Shown: piece after piece, positions 21,164-34,192 of the stretch
Numbering within the stretch: position 1 is the stretch's first letter
How the letters are laid out: every line of letters starts with the position of its first letter
Assembly (NCBI RefSeq): GCF_009730915.1
Contig: NC_052489.1
Coordinates: 10,362,333 to 10,426,332 of the forward strand
Length of the DNA stretch: 64,000 bases
Direction: 5' to 3'
DNA from: Dioscorea cayenensis subsp. rotundata
Taxonomy: Eukaryota > Streptophyta > Magnoliopsida > Dioscoreales > Dioscoreaceae
Notes under the pieces: model-generated
What the model saw: only the letters and a program-made list of their open reading frames with translations
Database searches by the model: none
Told to the model about the DNA's origin: nothing
Position numbers and translations under genes: made by a program

Positions 21164-24100
21164 TTTTGAAAAAAAAATTGGAAAAAGAAAGAAAAAATGG
21201 TTGTTTTAGCTGTGTATTTGGGGTGGAAAGAGCTGCCACCTATGAAGTATAAAGCTACTCTCATAAGTCAGATATTAGTTATCCCCTAATGAGAGAAAGA
21301 ACTATCTCATGGGATTAGTAAAGCTACTACCCTGGTAGAAAGAGCTATCACCTCGAAAGTGTGAAAACCACCTTAGCGGCCCCTTTGGAAAGGGCTACCT
21401 TAGAGGATGTGTGAAGCTACTGCCGTCTCTTTGCTTTGTTTTGTACATAAATAAGTCCCCTATGCTTAGAACTTTGAGGAGTATACGTTTGGTCGACTTG
21501 AGTGAGTCTACACATACTCACACGATTTCGGATTTGTTGTCCTTTTTTATTCGAGTTTTTAGCTAGAGCATTGACTTTTCGTATTTAGTGTTGAAATTCC
21601 CCTTACTTATAGAATCCTTCCCTTGCATGCTTTGGTGAACCTAAGGCCAAGAACTTTTAATATTTCCTTCTTCTATACTTCAATGTTTTTTTTTTTGCTT
21701 GAGGACAAGCAAAAGCTTAAGTGTGGGGGAGTTTGATAAGTGCTTCTGTATTAGTAATACGAAGTATTCATTTCTTACTATAAGCATTACTTTTCTTAGA
21801 TTTTCTTGCTAATGCATGTGCATTTGTGTTCTTTTGTGCATGTAGGATTGTGGAGATAAATATAGAAGAAAGAAGCCAAAGTAGATTGCGAGTGCACTTA
21901 GTTGATGAAATCTTGGAGTGAACAAACGTGAAGACACAAGTTGTTCTCAAAGACATGTGAGTGTGTGCCAACCTATATGGTGTTCAAGGAAATATGCAAA
22001 TGGGAGGGCCACAAAGGTAGTCACACTCATGTGCACTGACTTGTGCAAAGCTAGCAAGATTGTTGTCGAATGTGCTTCTATTTGAAGATGCAACACAATC
22101 TACAGTGTAGATGTGTGCCCTTTTATGTTGCGTCGATAAAAAGTGTGGATTCTTGAGTATTTTGGTAGAGTACTGTAACAGGTTAATATAGCAAATCAAT
22201 GTATCAATTTCCTGTAGCAGTTACTGTTAACAGGACACAAAAAATCGATTTCCTAGAGATTTACACGGATGTGTGGAATTTCACACGCCCGTGTGGATGC
22301 TCGATTCTAGCCTATTTAAGTGGCGATTTTAGCCCGATTTCAATATCTTTTTTTCCATCTTTTTTCTATCTTTTCTCAACTTTGGGAGACATCCGCGGCT
22401 GGGGTTTGGAGAGACTTTGGCTAGGTTTTAGAGGGGTTTACTGCCTTCGACATCGCATTTCCTTCGGAAGAGAGTTATTGGGGGAGCTTTTGTCGGCACT
22501 GATCCGGCGAAGTGTGCCCTAGGCTTGACGAGGGGACCATTGGAGAAGACGCGACCACTCCACAAGACCATCGACAAGCATAACAAGGGGGTTTTATTAA
22601 TTGATTGCATATTTTTACTTTTGATTTCATTATTGATTGTATTTTTCTCTATGGAGAGCTAAACCCCTAGTTAGTACTTGGACTTGTAAACCCTAAAATG
22701 ATGTTGTTTCTTTGACCTTCTATTATGCTTCCTTTAATTGATGTTTTAATTGTGTTCTAATCTTAAATACTTATTGAGTTGATTTCCCCTTAGAGTGACA
22801 CTAGGGTTGAGAATCCATTTTGGTAATCCATGTGGATGAGCGACACACCATGAGTGTTAGATAATACTAGATTGGGGAGGGTTGAGAGGGTGAGTCGAGA
22901 GGTAGCCGAGTGTCCCCTTTCCCTTCCGGCGTGATTTATCCTACCTCCACATTCCAAGAGTTCTTTGCGGTCATAATAGAGTGAAATGCTAAGAGACAAA
23001 CTCTGCTGGGGCTTAGTTGCGTAAGAAAGAGAGTGAAGCGTTGAAGTAATCCTTGGTATCTGGGGCTTAATTGTGACTAGGGGTCTTTCACCTGGACCAA
23101 AGGGTTAGATCTATTTTAGGAAATAAGGTTTATCACTTGGAATCCCTAGAGCCTAAAGCAACCTAGCACAGTGTGAGGCATCGAGATTGAGAGATTTCTC
23201 CACTGGGCATAGTTTATGGTTAGTCATGGCTGACCCTAAGTTTTGGGACCGTGTGTTTAAGGATCTCCATGACTCATTAAACATTAGTTAGAGAACATAA
23301 TGATTGGTATTGCACTTGAAACAATAGTCCTAGGGTGAGCAATGTCCGGGTGCCCCATTTATCGTCGATTGCCTCTCCTATCTTTTATTTGCGCTTCCTT
23401 CTTCTTTTCTTATTCTATTAGCATTGATTCTTATTCTGACAAGGTCCCCTTGCGTATATCCCGCAAGTGCAGGGGTTTGTCGAAGTAATAATCCCGGATG
23501 AGCGGGGTCGAATCCACAGGGAGTAGGGAGTAAAGACACTTAATTTGATTCTTAGCTATGTGGAGTATCAACAATGATAAGTGTGGTAATGATTCAATTC
23601 TCAGAAATTAAAAGCAACAAGTAAGAGAGCAAAAGTAAGGAGGAGGCAAGGCAATCGATAAAGATAGGGTACTCGGATGATGTTTCACGTAGGATTATCG
23701 CTTCAAGTGCAAGAACTCTCTATTATGCTTCCTAATCAATGCAATGGTGAGTCGTGGAAATCCTTACATACATAGTCCCAAATCTAAGGTCAACTATACC
23801 TAACTCTACACATGTCCCGGAGAAGAAATCGAACAATCTCAACACCTCGCACTCGCATTGAGTTGCAATGAGCTCTAGGGATTCCAAGTGATAAATCTCT
23901 TCCTAAAAGTAGACCTAACCCTTTGGTACAGGCGGAAGGTCCCTAGCCACAATTAAGCCCTAGATACTAAGATCCTCTCAACGCTTCACTCCATTGCACG
24001 CGCAACTAGGCCCCAGCGGAGGTTCATCCCTTAGATCACTCACTCTATTATGGCCGCAAAGAACTCGATGAACGGAGGTAGAATCTATCACGCCGGAGGG

Positions 24101-25472
24101 GAAAGGGGACGCTCCTGTACCTCTCGACTCACCCTCTCAACCCTCTCCAACCTAGCTTTGTCTAACGCTCGTGGTGTGTCACTCACTCACAAGGTTACCA
24201 ACAAGAACTCTCAACCCTAGTGTCACTCTAGGGGAAATGTTTATACAATCAAGCATTCAAGGTTGGAACTCACAATAAACATCAATTTATTGAAAGCATA
24301 ATAAAGAAGCTCAATGAAACGAATACATCCTAGGGTTCACAATCACCCAAGTACCCACTAGGGGTTTAGATCTCCATGGAGCTAAGTACAATCAAAGAAA
24401 TCGAATGTAAAATTAATAAATCCATAAAGAAACCCCCTCGATGGTCGTGTCAATGGTCTTGTGGAAAGTCCTATACTCGTCGTCCAAGGATTCCTTCGTC
24501 CGGTATAGGATACGCCTCGATCAAAGCACCCCTACCAACCTTCTTCCTAATGGAATCACGATGTCGGAGCCATAGAACCTCTCCAAAACCTTGGCCAATA
24601 CCCTCGAAAACCCCTAGCCAAGCCCTCTCGCAAGTTGGGGAAAAGATGGAGAAAAGAATACTCGAAAATCGAGCTGAAATCGGCTTTTAAATATGGTCGA
24701 ATCGGGCGACTACACGGGCGTAGTATGATGTCACACGCCCTCGGGAATTTCCACACGGGCGTGGATAATTTCCACACGCCCGTGTGGATTCTCTGCTTCT
24801 CCGATTTCTCGGCCGTGCATGAGCAGTCTGCTACAAGATTTCTGTCAGTAGTGTTTCGCAGTTGCTCGCTACGTCTTCGGCCTGAATGACTTCCCAATTC
24901 CATACTTTCATTGGGGTAACGCAAACGGGCACACTTTTACGTCGTGAATCACTTGCTTCTTCAATGATGTACATGTTGGTGGATCTCTTGTTCTTATATG
25001 CATAAGTCAGAATACTCGAGTGTGACTGCCTTTGTGCCCCTCCAAATGAATGTGCTCACTCGAATACGAGGAGGTTGGTACACACTCTAGCATCTCACAC
25101 CTGACCTATGTCTTCGCGTTTGAGACTTAGCAAGATTTCCTCCAAAATAGGTGTATTATGATCCACATTGGCCTATTTCCTTCATACTCGGCCTCACAAC
25201 CCTACATGCATAAAAGTAACATAAAAACACACATATTAATGTAAAAACCTGAGAAAAGTAATGCTCAACATAAGGAATGAACGCTTCGCATTCATATCGC
25301 ACAAGCACTTATCATATTCGCATCATTATTGATTCATGTACATTCTAGTTAAATAGGAATCTTTTTGTTTCTAATCACTATTCCCTATAGATTGAACTAC
25401 CCACTCACCGGGGTATTATTATTTCGACAAACCCGTGTACTTGCGGTACATACGCAAAAAGGGCGTTTGTTA
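21164..25472 (+). mobile_element. Element C, 3' UTR and 3' LTR, inserted in LTR E
   Basis: 21164-21733 is 3' UTR with GAAAGAGCTACC repeats (21228-21430). The polypurine tract GTGTGGGGGAGTT is at 21721-21733, and the LTR runs 21734-23436 plus 25315-25472, starting TGATAAGTGCTTCTG. The LTR ends with TTTGTTA, a mutated TGTCA. The 5' LTR and coding part are gone, so the left target duplication is not available. Palindromes at 22262-22297 precede TATTTAA at 22313-22319. Confidence 0.87.
23437..25314 (-). mobile_element. Solo LTR D inside the LTR of C (TSD TATTC)
   Basis: 1878 bp, plus-strand edges TGACAAGGTCCCC and GCACTTATCA. TATTC at 23432-23436 and 25315-25319 is a perfect 5-bp duplication. 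Sequence on both sides is the continuous end of LTR C. TATTTAA (minus) lies at 24687-24693, with palindromes at 24710-24790. Confidence 0.96.
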
Positions 25473-26241
25473 CTAGGGTTGTCGATGGCTTACTTGATGC
25501 TATAACAGAGGAGAATCGATCAAAGTTGCTAAAGAAACTCCTCTTAAGCCGCGAAGACCTCCTCTGCAAACCCTATCCACCTCTCATACCAAGAACCGCA
25601 CAAATGATATCCAAAGAATAGGGCAAATCGGCTATTTATAACCTAAAATCAGACTGTCACATGCCTCCACACACACAACCATGTTGGTCTCCACTCGCTG
25701 GTGTTAGCTGAAAATTGCCCACATAACCGGGTGAAATTTTCACCCCGTCATATGAACAGTGTTTTTGCTACAGTATTATTATAGCATTTTGCTACAGTCC
25801 TTGACATGAACAAGGCTCATAAACTCTTTTTCTCTTGAGGCCATATGGACGCACACATGTCCGCATGGTAGGTTATGAGGCTTCTTGTCGTCTAATCAAC
25901 ATTAAGAAGGCTCTTGAAGTCTTTACACAAGTCGGGACATGGGAATGTGGCTACCTTTGTGCCCTTCCAACTCACAGTCTAACTTGAATTCTCTTAGAAG
26001 TTGGCACACGCCCTCATATGTATGAACTCAATTTGTATCTTTACCCTTATGTTGCACAAAGGACTCCCAAAACGTGCCTCATGACCTATCTTGCTTTTTT
26101 TCTTCTCTCAAGGCCTTCACAACCCTATTTGCACAAAGGAACACCAAATACAATTTATGAGACATAAACCATGATAAAAATGATGCTCAATGCATGTAAA
26201 ACATATAAAGAAATATGTTTACTCAAGCACTTATCAAAGAA

Positions 26242-26558
26242 TAGGGGAAAGAAGATAAATGGCTAAATGTATGACCTCAAGCTCAAAAATAAAGAACTCT
26301 ACAAGCACAAATGAAAAGAAATCAAGATAGTGAGTTTTTCTATAAGTAACTAAGTAGAAAAATAGTTTTGTTTCACCTATAGTGCTCCTGTGAGTGTATG
26401 TAAACTTCTAACCTCATCCTCCACACCCTGGATTACCCCAGGATGTCCATTTACCCCACACACGATGAGAACTTGGGTTAGAAATGCTAAATGCACCCCA
26501 ACAATCAGTCAAGATCCCTTTAATTCCTAAATAAAACTATAGCCTTTAAGTGACTATA
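26242..26558 (-). other. 3' UTR of the second-family element, continued
   Basis: Aligns with 29250-29515 (CCTCAAGCTCAAAA, TCCACACCCTGGATTACCCC). Cut at about 26558 by the next repeat. Confidence 0.7.
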
Positions 26559-28340
26559 TGTAATACCTAGAACTTGTGGATAACTGTTGGAAAAATATAT
26601 TCATGGTATTACTACAGTTGCAGTAAGACTTTTCTACAATCTTGTTGAGAAACCCCAAGTGGAAAAATAAGGACCTAAATGTAAAAGTTTTTAAAAGATT
26701 TTGGGTTAAAAAGTAATAGAAAAAGGATTGATATGAAATGTTTTTGAAAACTTAGGACTGAAAGGTAAGGCGGTAGGGACCTTTTTGAAATACTGTGTTA
26801 TACTTCAGGGACCATTGGATAGTTTGAAATGACCTTTTGTGAATACTATTTCATAATTCAGGGACCATTGGTGAATTTTCTAGGGACTGTTTTATATGAA
26901 ATCATATTTCTAGGGACTAAAAGAGAATTTCAGCTGAAAACATAAGTTAGAAAAATCTAGATTTTGATGGTTTGTTCATCTTGTTCTTCTGCTTCATTTG
27001 CTACACAGTACCCGAGAGAGAGAGAGAGAAAAAAGAAATGAGAAGAAAAATGGGAGATTTGAGGTAGAGGATTGGAGATCGCCGGAGGAAGCTTGTCGGA
27101 GAGATAACCTTGCTTAGTAAGAGTTTTTCTTCATGTATTTTTCATGAATGAATGCATGTATGCATGTATATATGTATATTTGTTAGATTTGATGAAGAAA
27201 TATGATGGATTTGAGTAGAAGAGCATGTTTAATTATTGTAGATGATGAGTGTTTGAAATTGTTTTGAGAAAACCTTGTATTCATGATGAATCTAGCTTGA
27301 ATGGAGGATGAGATTTTCGGTTTTACTTCAGCATTACTGTAGCACCGAGATTAGGATTTAGTTTGGTTAATTAAGTTGATGATTATGATGATTAAGATGT
27401 TAATGATGATGGTTGGATTGGAATTGGTTGGGTTTAGCCAAATTGATTTGATTGGATAAAACCAAGTTGGAATTGAATTGATTGAGTTGGGTTTAATTTA
27501 GTTGAGTGGGCTTGATCAAATAAAGTGAAGAGAATTTGATTTGGTTTAGTTAAGTTCATTAAATGGATTGGAGTTGGGTTTGGATGAAAATTGGAGTGGT
27601 TGGGTTCAATTGGATTGATTTTGGTCTAAGTTTGATCTAATCAAGTTGAGTGTGGTTGGCCTTGAATTGTTTGGTTAAATTGAGTGGGTTAAGACTGATT
27701 TGGGCTTGGTTTGGATGTTGGGCTGAACAAATTCAAGGAAAATTTGGGTTCGGTTGAACCAAGCTAGTTCAACAGATTTTGTATAAGAATTGGAGTTGGT
27801 TCAAGGCTGGTTGGCAAGATTGAGTTTGGTTCAGTAAAATTGAGTTTGATTCAGTGAATTTGAGCTTGGTTCAGAATGGTCTAGCCTAAATTGGGTTTAT
27901 TTAAATGCAATTGGAGACCGGTTTAATTATGCAAGATCGGGTTTTAACTGATTGGAGTGAGTTGGCTAATTAGAGAGTTAGATATTGGTTTATTGTATTT
28001 TTTTTTGTGTTTAATTGTGATATTTATATTTATTTTTATTATGTTATATTGTTAGATGTTGTTCAGTCTTGAGAGGGAGTTCCAGGTCTAGCAAGAAACC
28101 CAAGGAAAACCAGGTGAGTTGATAGTGGCTATTATTTAAATTATTGGATAATTATTATTATTTTGAAAATAATTATTTAATTATTATTATTTTGAAATAA
28201 TTATTTAATGGCTAGTATTTTGGAAATGATGGTTTAATTATTTCATTTTATTATGTTTAATTATTTGTCGTTGATGTGCCATGATGATCGTATTGATATA
28301 CATGATTTTGTATAATTATATGTATTTTTAATATATCCTA
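26559..28340 (+). repeat. Unclassified LTR-like repeat with a TTGG-rich tract
   Basis: Starts TGTAATACCTAG, the kind of start seen in some chromovirus LTRs. 'Agggaccattgg' motifs follow at 26808-26885, then a GA microsatellite (27015-27030) and a leader-like purine-rich part. 27360-27990 is strongly C-poor degenerate TTGG/TTGAGTTGG sequence. 28130-28280 is ATTATT-rich. No ORF and no matching second end was found. Classification is tentative. Confidence 0.4.
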
Positions 28341-29183
28341 GAAATTGATACACAGAGTTCTCATGGATACTAATACATCAAAGATCACAAGTCTTAAACC
28401 ACAAATCACACAAATGCCATAAATGTAAACTAAAGCATCAATACAAGCAAGTTCATCCCAAGGTTCACAGGATGCCCGATGACCTTGGGAGTCTAGTTCA
28501 TCATCAACAAAGGAGAAAGCACTGGTAAGCTCAAAGAAAACTCAATTAAGATGAAGACTAGAAGGTGGTAATGAGAATCTGTTAGATCAGCACTGGTAAG
28601 CTCCTTGATCTTCTTCCTTGAGTGCAACCTTCTTCTCCCTTTGATTTGCTCCTAAAATTAACCCTCTCCAACTCCCTTGAAACGCTAGATATGATGTGTG
28701 AAGAATGGTGGCCAAAAGTCCCCTTGTATGATGCCCCAAGTCCTCTTTTAAAGATGATCTCGGGATGGCTTACGGACTACTCCACAATCAATATACTGGC
28801 GGTGAGGATGATCAGAAAATGGACGAAAGTTTTAATACGTTGCTACAGTACTGCTACAGTACAGCTGTTACGGTATTGTTGCTCTCTAAATTGTTTGTGG
28901 TCGTCTTCACGGCCGTAAGGTTGCCCGTAAGGATCCCCGGACTTAGAATTTTTGCCAAGTCTTCGTGTTTTAGGCTACTACAGTGTTGCCACAGTACTGG
29001 CCCTAAAACACCGTTTTCGGTGTTGATTTCTTCTGAAATCACGTCGTTGAGCTGACCTGGGCTTCTTTTAAGCCTCTAACATGAAATTGAACAATTAAAC
29101 CATAATGAGGTCATTGGTTTATCAATAATATATGAAAACTATATGCACAAATACGTACAAAATACATACATTTAGATGTTTAT
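28341..29183 (-). mobile_element. 3' LTR fragment of element F (second family)
   Basis: Aligns with the LTR at 34770-35314 plus 36346-36681, including TTGATACACAGAGTTCTCATG and CCGTAAGGATCCC. The right edge (TTTATCA, about 29183) borders a polypurine-like tract. The portion equivalent to 34193-34770 is deleted. Confidence 0.8.
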
Positions 29184-29569
29184 CAAATATCCCATACCTA
29201 AGTGTTGCTTGTCCCCAAGCAAACAAACATGAAGAACAAGGGCAAGAAGATAAATAGCTAAATGCACAACCTCAAGCTCAAAAGTAAAGTACTCCACACG
29301 CACAAGTGGGCAAAAATCAAAAGGTGAGTTGATCAATGAATAGTCAAGTAAAGTGCTAACTCGCACCTTAGCCTCCACACCCTGGATTACCCCAAGATGA
29401 CCATTCACACCACACACAATGAAAATGACATTAACGTGATAAAGACACCCTCAATACTCAGTTAAAAGTCCTTTGGTTCCTAGATAAAACTCTAACTCTC
29501 AAGTGACTATGCAGTAGGTTCCAGGAGATCAATAGAGATACTTTATTACTTTCACACATATATATAGAC
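29184..29569 (-). other. 3' UTR of element F
   Basis: Non-coding; minus strand ends in a purine-rich stretch (TAGGTATGGGATATT) before the LTR. Same as 26242-26558. Confidence 0.7.
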
Positions 29570-30969
29570 TGATTGCTTCACCACAAGTGTTTGGGAACGC
29601 CAAGTAATACCCTGTGAGTGACACAGGGGTTGTATTCCATGGGGCCAAGGAAGTATTATTACTCACTTTTCATCTACTTTCTAGCCTACAAATTAATATA
29701 AGTGAAGAGGATATAAAACAAATAAACTAACTTATACTAATCCTATGGTCTGGTAACTAGCACATGGATGTAAACAAACAAGGGAGTATCAAGCATGAGA
29801 AGGGAGTGTTTGGACAAGGAATCCACCTAGGGTTGTCATTAAGAATCCACCTAGGGTTGTCATTACGGCCCAAACCAGGATGGTTTAAAGATGCATTGAC
29901 GATAGTTGAGACCTATGGACCTTGTTAGTAGATTAGCCCCAATCTCTCAGTGACTAACCCCTAATCCCATATGAATGCCAATCAAAATATCTTCCGGATC
30001 AATATACCTATGATCGCATTAAGTTTAAGGAAATCTCTAATTGGAGTAAACCTACTCTTCTTCGGCTTAAACCAAGCAATACAGGGCTACCAACACCCGA
30101 TCTCTAGGCATGTCGGCACAAGCATCCACTTTCAATCTCTCCTAGATTTAGTATGCGTGAGTAAGTCACATCTACGCGTACAACTCATAATAGAATTATG
30201 GATTTCTCCATAAATGTAATTCTAAGCATCAAAGCACGAAAGATTAAATCTCAAACAACCATCAAATTTAATGAATAACAACATCCCAAGTTCTTACACA
30301 AGATGACCCTAGGATTCATCCAAATCCAAACACTACAATAAGTTAATCCCTCATGATAAGGGACACTTATACAACATATAAGGAAGATAAAGACGTAAAA
30401 GAAGTAATGAAAATCCCCTCTAGGTCGTGATCTCCATGAATGGATGAAGCTTTGAATGGTGATGTAATGGTGGCTTAGATCTTCACTCCAACTCCTTCTC
30501 CTTTACTCCTCTCTCACTTGGTGATGATATGTGCTTGTTTCCCATAAGGATCATCGCCGAAAGATGGCCAGAAGGCCTCAAGAAAGTATGGCGGCAGCGG
30601 CCCAAAAAGCCAAGAAGAAGTCCCTTTTCTTTGTCCTCAAAATGTGCCTTTATAACTCCCAAGTCAATGTATACCGGGGTTAATCCCGGGGTCATGGATC
30701 ATCTCCAGGTACTATAGTGCTGCTACAGTGATTTGTCTGTAGTACACCTGCCATTGTACTCCAGCTACATTGAAATATGCTACAGTACTACTAGACCTGG
30801 TTTTTTTCTTTTTCTCACCCAAATTGTATCCTCGTCTTCTCAATTGCTCTTTTACAACCTACAAGCAAATAATACTTGATTAAGCACAAAATGAGCATCA
30901 ATTCCTATAAAATGCATGCAAGATGTATAAAATATGTGTACTAAAATATGTACATTTAGATACTTATCA
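29570..30969 (-). mobile_element. Second-family LTR within element F, probably solo
   Basis: Left edge TGATTGC, then AAGTAATACCCTGTGAGTG (compare AAGTAATACCTATCG at 34214). Right edge TACTTATCA. About 1400 bp. No polypurine tract lies next to it, so it is not the 3' LTR of F. Candidate duplication TAGAC (29565-29569) recurs only six bases after the right edge (30976-30980), so the TSD is unproven. Confidence 0.7.
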
Positions 30970-32660
30970 TAAATGTAGACACATTTTTTTCTTTTTCTTT
31001 TTGAGCCCGATTAACGTAGACTGCACTAAAAAATTTTACAATCTTTCTGAAGGATGCACATGCTAATTAGGTACAAGAGTCACACAATGTACTTGATTAT
31101 AGTCGACATAGACGCATTCGTGCTACACTAGCAGAGGAATACTATCATAGACTCATTTTTTCTTTCTTTTTTCACATGGAAATACTGTACCTCATGTCCC
31201 CTGGTATAAACAATGCTATAAGACTACACTTAAGGCTAGAGAGCACAATGAAGGAACCAAAAGCTCTTAAAAGAGTATTGAAGATAGAATTTAACATTTT
31301 AATGACAAAATCTTTATGATGGGTTGGTTGGAGTGTACAAGGTAGAAGTCATTGTGAGAAACAGAACTACATTCAAGTGCACATAAAATATAACTCACAT
31401 TTATCATTCTTTCAAGCTAGGAAGTCCTCAGCAGTGGAATCATAGCTATATTAGGTAATTTAAGCATGCAATTTTAAAAACTTTTCAAAGTTTATGAAAG
31501 TCTGCCCCCACTTAAAGATGCGCATTGCCCTCAATGTGCCTAATCAATAGAATGCAACAATATAAACAATAAAAACATAGTAAGATGGTTTTATGAACTT
31601 CCTTGAGTCTCAAAGCATGAGTCTCGAAGTTCATGAGATCAGGGTGACCACCAAGGATCATGGTAGATGACGGAGAAAGAAAGTGTGCTCGATGCCCTAA
31701 TTCCATCCTGCAAGGTAGAAAGGAACATCACCTCAAGGCATCCATCACACAGGGAAAAAAAAACAAACAACTAACGACTAACAAAACTTAAACAAGTAAC
31801 CAAGACATAATCAAGAAAGTCCTTTGTGCAATCATAATCATTATGTCCAATTCTCTCCATTGTAAGTGTTTTAGGGTGTTTACAAGGATGCTACAAGTGT
31901 CAAACAAATTCAACAGGAGTTTCATTCAAAAGTTACTGTAGCACAAAACAAAATTTTACAAGAGTTTCCCCTTGTTTTTGAAGCCCAAATAATGTCTCAC
32001 AATGCAAATAAATCAATGATTAAACATACATACAAAATTTCCCAAACTTAGGAACAAGATAAGCAAGTAAATCAAGAAGAAAAAACAAGTTTGCATCGAA
32101 ACACATGTTAGGGCTTCAAAACATGAATCGAAAAAGATTGGTGAAGAAGATGCTGAAACCTTGAATAAACCACTAGATCCAAGTAGCAAGTCGTAATAGA
32201 GGAGTTTAGAGGATGAAAAATGAAGAAAAATAGTGAAAGAATGAGGTGAAGCAGAGGAGAAATGAGAGAGTTACGAGGGAAATAGTGAAGAGGAAAGATA
32301 ACTTAATGTGATCCGCGAGCCTTGCGGGCAAGCTTATGGGTGTAAGCTTCCTTGTAATAGGTCTCTGGATGGCTTGTGGGTATCCTTGTGGCCATAAGGA
32401 TGCCTGCAAGGCCTGGAAAAACAACATTTTTGGCAACCCATGCTTGCAACCACAATGAAAATCGAAGTATAACATCTACAACACCGAATTATACAAGAAA
32501 ACACATTTATGACACCCCAAATCAATGGATAAAATTGAGAAATGAAGAAAATGCATGGATCATTCAAACAAACACCAAATAAGAGACACACAAACAAATA
32601 CACACAAACATGGCAATCACGAAACCAAAATACGAAAAATACAAGAACATGAATTTAAAA
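30970..32660 (-). other. Non-coding internal region of element F
   Basis: No ORF supported. On the minus strand, ATTGAGGGCAATGCGCATC followed by TTTAAGTGTGGGGG (31545-31504) is an internal polypurine-like tract also seen at 49630-49675. 32320-32410 carries the GGATGCC/GGCATCC motif of second-family LTRs. Confidence 0.6.
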
Positions 32661-32678
32661 CTTGGGTTGCCTCCCAAG
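32661..32678 (-). repeat. Conserved hairpin (element F)
   Basis: cttggg-ttgcct-cccaag, stem as at 1278, with AAGCGCTTGTTTAACGTCAT adjoining. Conserved although the rest of F is far from family 1. Confidence 0.8.
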
Positions 32679-32699
32679 AAGCGCTTGTTTAACGTCATT

Positions 32700-33995
32700 A
32701 GCTCAATGTAAATCTTTCTTACCTTAGGGAGGCTTGAAGATGGTGTGTTCATCCCGGCTAGAAGTGGCATAAGAACTACCAAGAAAAATAAAGCGTACCT
32801 TTCGGGATGGTATCAAATTGAACGCCAAGCATGAGTTACCTTTTGGCCTCCATGGAAAAAGCTTGGGCCAGGAATTGTGCAATTTAAACTTGGGCAGATC
32901 CTTAGATGATTTGAGCATCCTCCCCACTTCTTCTTTGGTCCTGACTAAAATTGCTTTGATTACCCGACAAAGTTGCTCGGACCTCCAAAGAAAAAGGTTC
33001 GGTCGAGAATTACTTAACCTTGGAATGGGTGGATCCTTGGATAGTTTCAACCTTCTACCCGCATTTTCTTCTTAACCACTGTCAAATTGCCTTAAACTAC
33101 CCATAAGTGTTGTTTGGGTTTTATAGGGAACAAGTTTGGTTGAGAACTTGTGAAGCTTTGCAAAGATGGATCAATTGGCGATGAACTTCAAGTGTGATGA
33201 AATTCTCAACCATAGTGTGATGAACTTCAAGTGCCATTAAAATTTGCTTGGGCCGCCAAGGAAATTTTTTTGGTTGGGAATTATCCAAGCCTGGTATTGG
33301 TGTGTTGATGGATGATCTTAGCTTCTTATCCACATCATTAAATACAATTCCTGGAATTTTTCTAGTGCACTTGACCAAAATGCTTAGATTGATGGAATTA
33401 TCTATGTTGAGGCAAGTAGCTTCTTTAATTGTGGTCAACTCAGGTTCCTCCACTTCTTCACATTTTTCCATGGCCATGATGACATCCTCATTGTCTGGGT
33501 TTACTGTGCCATCCACTTGTTGCCACTCCCAAGATTGACAGTCGTCAGGTTTTCACTTGGGTTATTTTCAATATTGCTCAATGGGCTACCCAAAGAAGGC
33601 TCAGAATTTGCCCTAGCAAGTTGCCTGACTTGGTTCTCAAGTGCTTGGATCTATGTTTGAACACTCCTTAGTACTGTACCAAGCGCATCAAGTCGGGTGT
33701 TCACACTTACAAACTTTGCCTCTGTGTTGATCATAAACATTGCTAGAACATCTTCAGGGGTGTATTTCCTCTCTTGCTGCTGTTGAGCCTGAAATTAGGG
33801 GACTTGGAGTTGTGTAGGTCTTAGTTGTTGTGGATTGTCTGGGATTGCTTTCATTACATAGTTTATGATTTCCATCCTATTTCTCAAGATTATAGATTTT
33901 TGTAGCCAGCATGTTTTTTTGAAAGTCCTTGGCCATCCATTTCTAAAGTGCATAGATTTCCGTGGCCAATAATTTTTCTTCAAAGTCCATGGCCC
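32700..33995 (-). pseudogene. Degenerate gag/protease-region remnant of element F
   Basis: On the minus strand from 33995: MDFEEKLLATEIYAL and a diverged second unit (MAKDFQKNMLATKIYNLEK). A Gln-rich stretch follows, then ALENQVRQLARANSEPS, recognisable as the gag linker LENQVGQIAK... of family 1. A changed frame then carries MAMEKCEEVEEPELTTIK and the repeated peptide NSQPKKFPWRPK (also near 32990 and 32860). Capsid and catalytic protease motifs are not found, so most of gag is deleted. Identity as gag-derived rests on the linker and on position between PBS and hairpin. Confidence 0.55.
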
Positions 33996-34169
33996 TGTGT
34001 AAACAAACAAAACAAGAATCAATAAATTAACAAAAAATTGTAAACCAAAAAGGAAACAAATAAATATGCAAAAAAGGATGAAAGAAGCATACAAAGACAA
34101 ATATTTACAAAAGAAAAAATAAACAACAAGAGCAGTGAGCTAGAGGTTTTCGTAGCATTCTTGGAACAT

Positions 34170-34186
34170 CCCCGGCAACAGCGCCA
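34170..34186 (-). other. Primer-binding site, tRNA-Asp type (F)
   Basis: Plus strand CCCCGGCAACAGCGCCA, 16 of 17 identical to the tRNA-Asp 3' end; 6 bases from the LTR edge at 34193. Confidence 0.85.
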
Positions 34187-34192
34187 AAAACT

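Larger units (their letters stand above)
20157..26236 (-). mobile_element. Solo LTR E, split by nested elements (TSD AAGAA)
   Basis: E occupies 20157-21163 and 25473-26236; the middle is younger inserted DNA. Edges are TGACACACC (left) and TTATCA (right), i.e. TG...CA on the minus strand. AAGAA at 20152-20156 and 26237-26241 is a perfect target duplication. The joined flanks reproduce the uninterrupted sequence of element F at 29225-29260, confirming the site. Net LTR length is about 1.77 kb, similar to the LTR of element H. Confidence 0.9.

Noticed and set aside
29565-30980. Possible TAGAC target duplication around the LTR at 29570-30969
   Set aside because: The right-hand TAGAC lies six bases beyond the natural LTR edge TTATCA, so it does not meet the geometry of a duplication.
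30970-34190. Host gene between the LTRs of element F
   Set aside because: All frames are short and broken; the PBS, gag linker and hairpin in correct order mark it as element interior.
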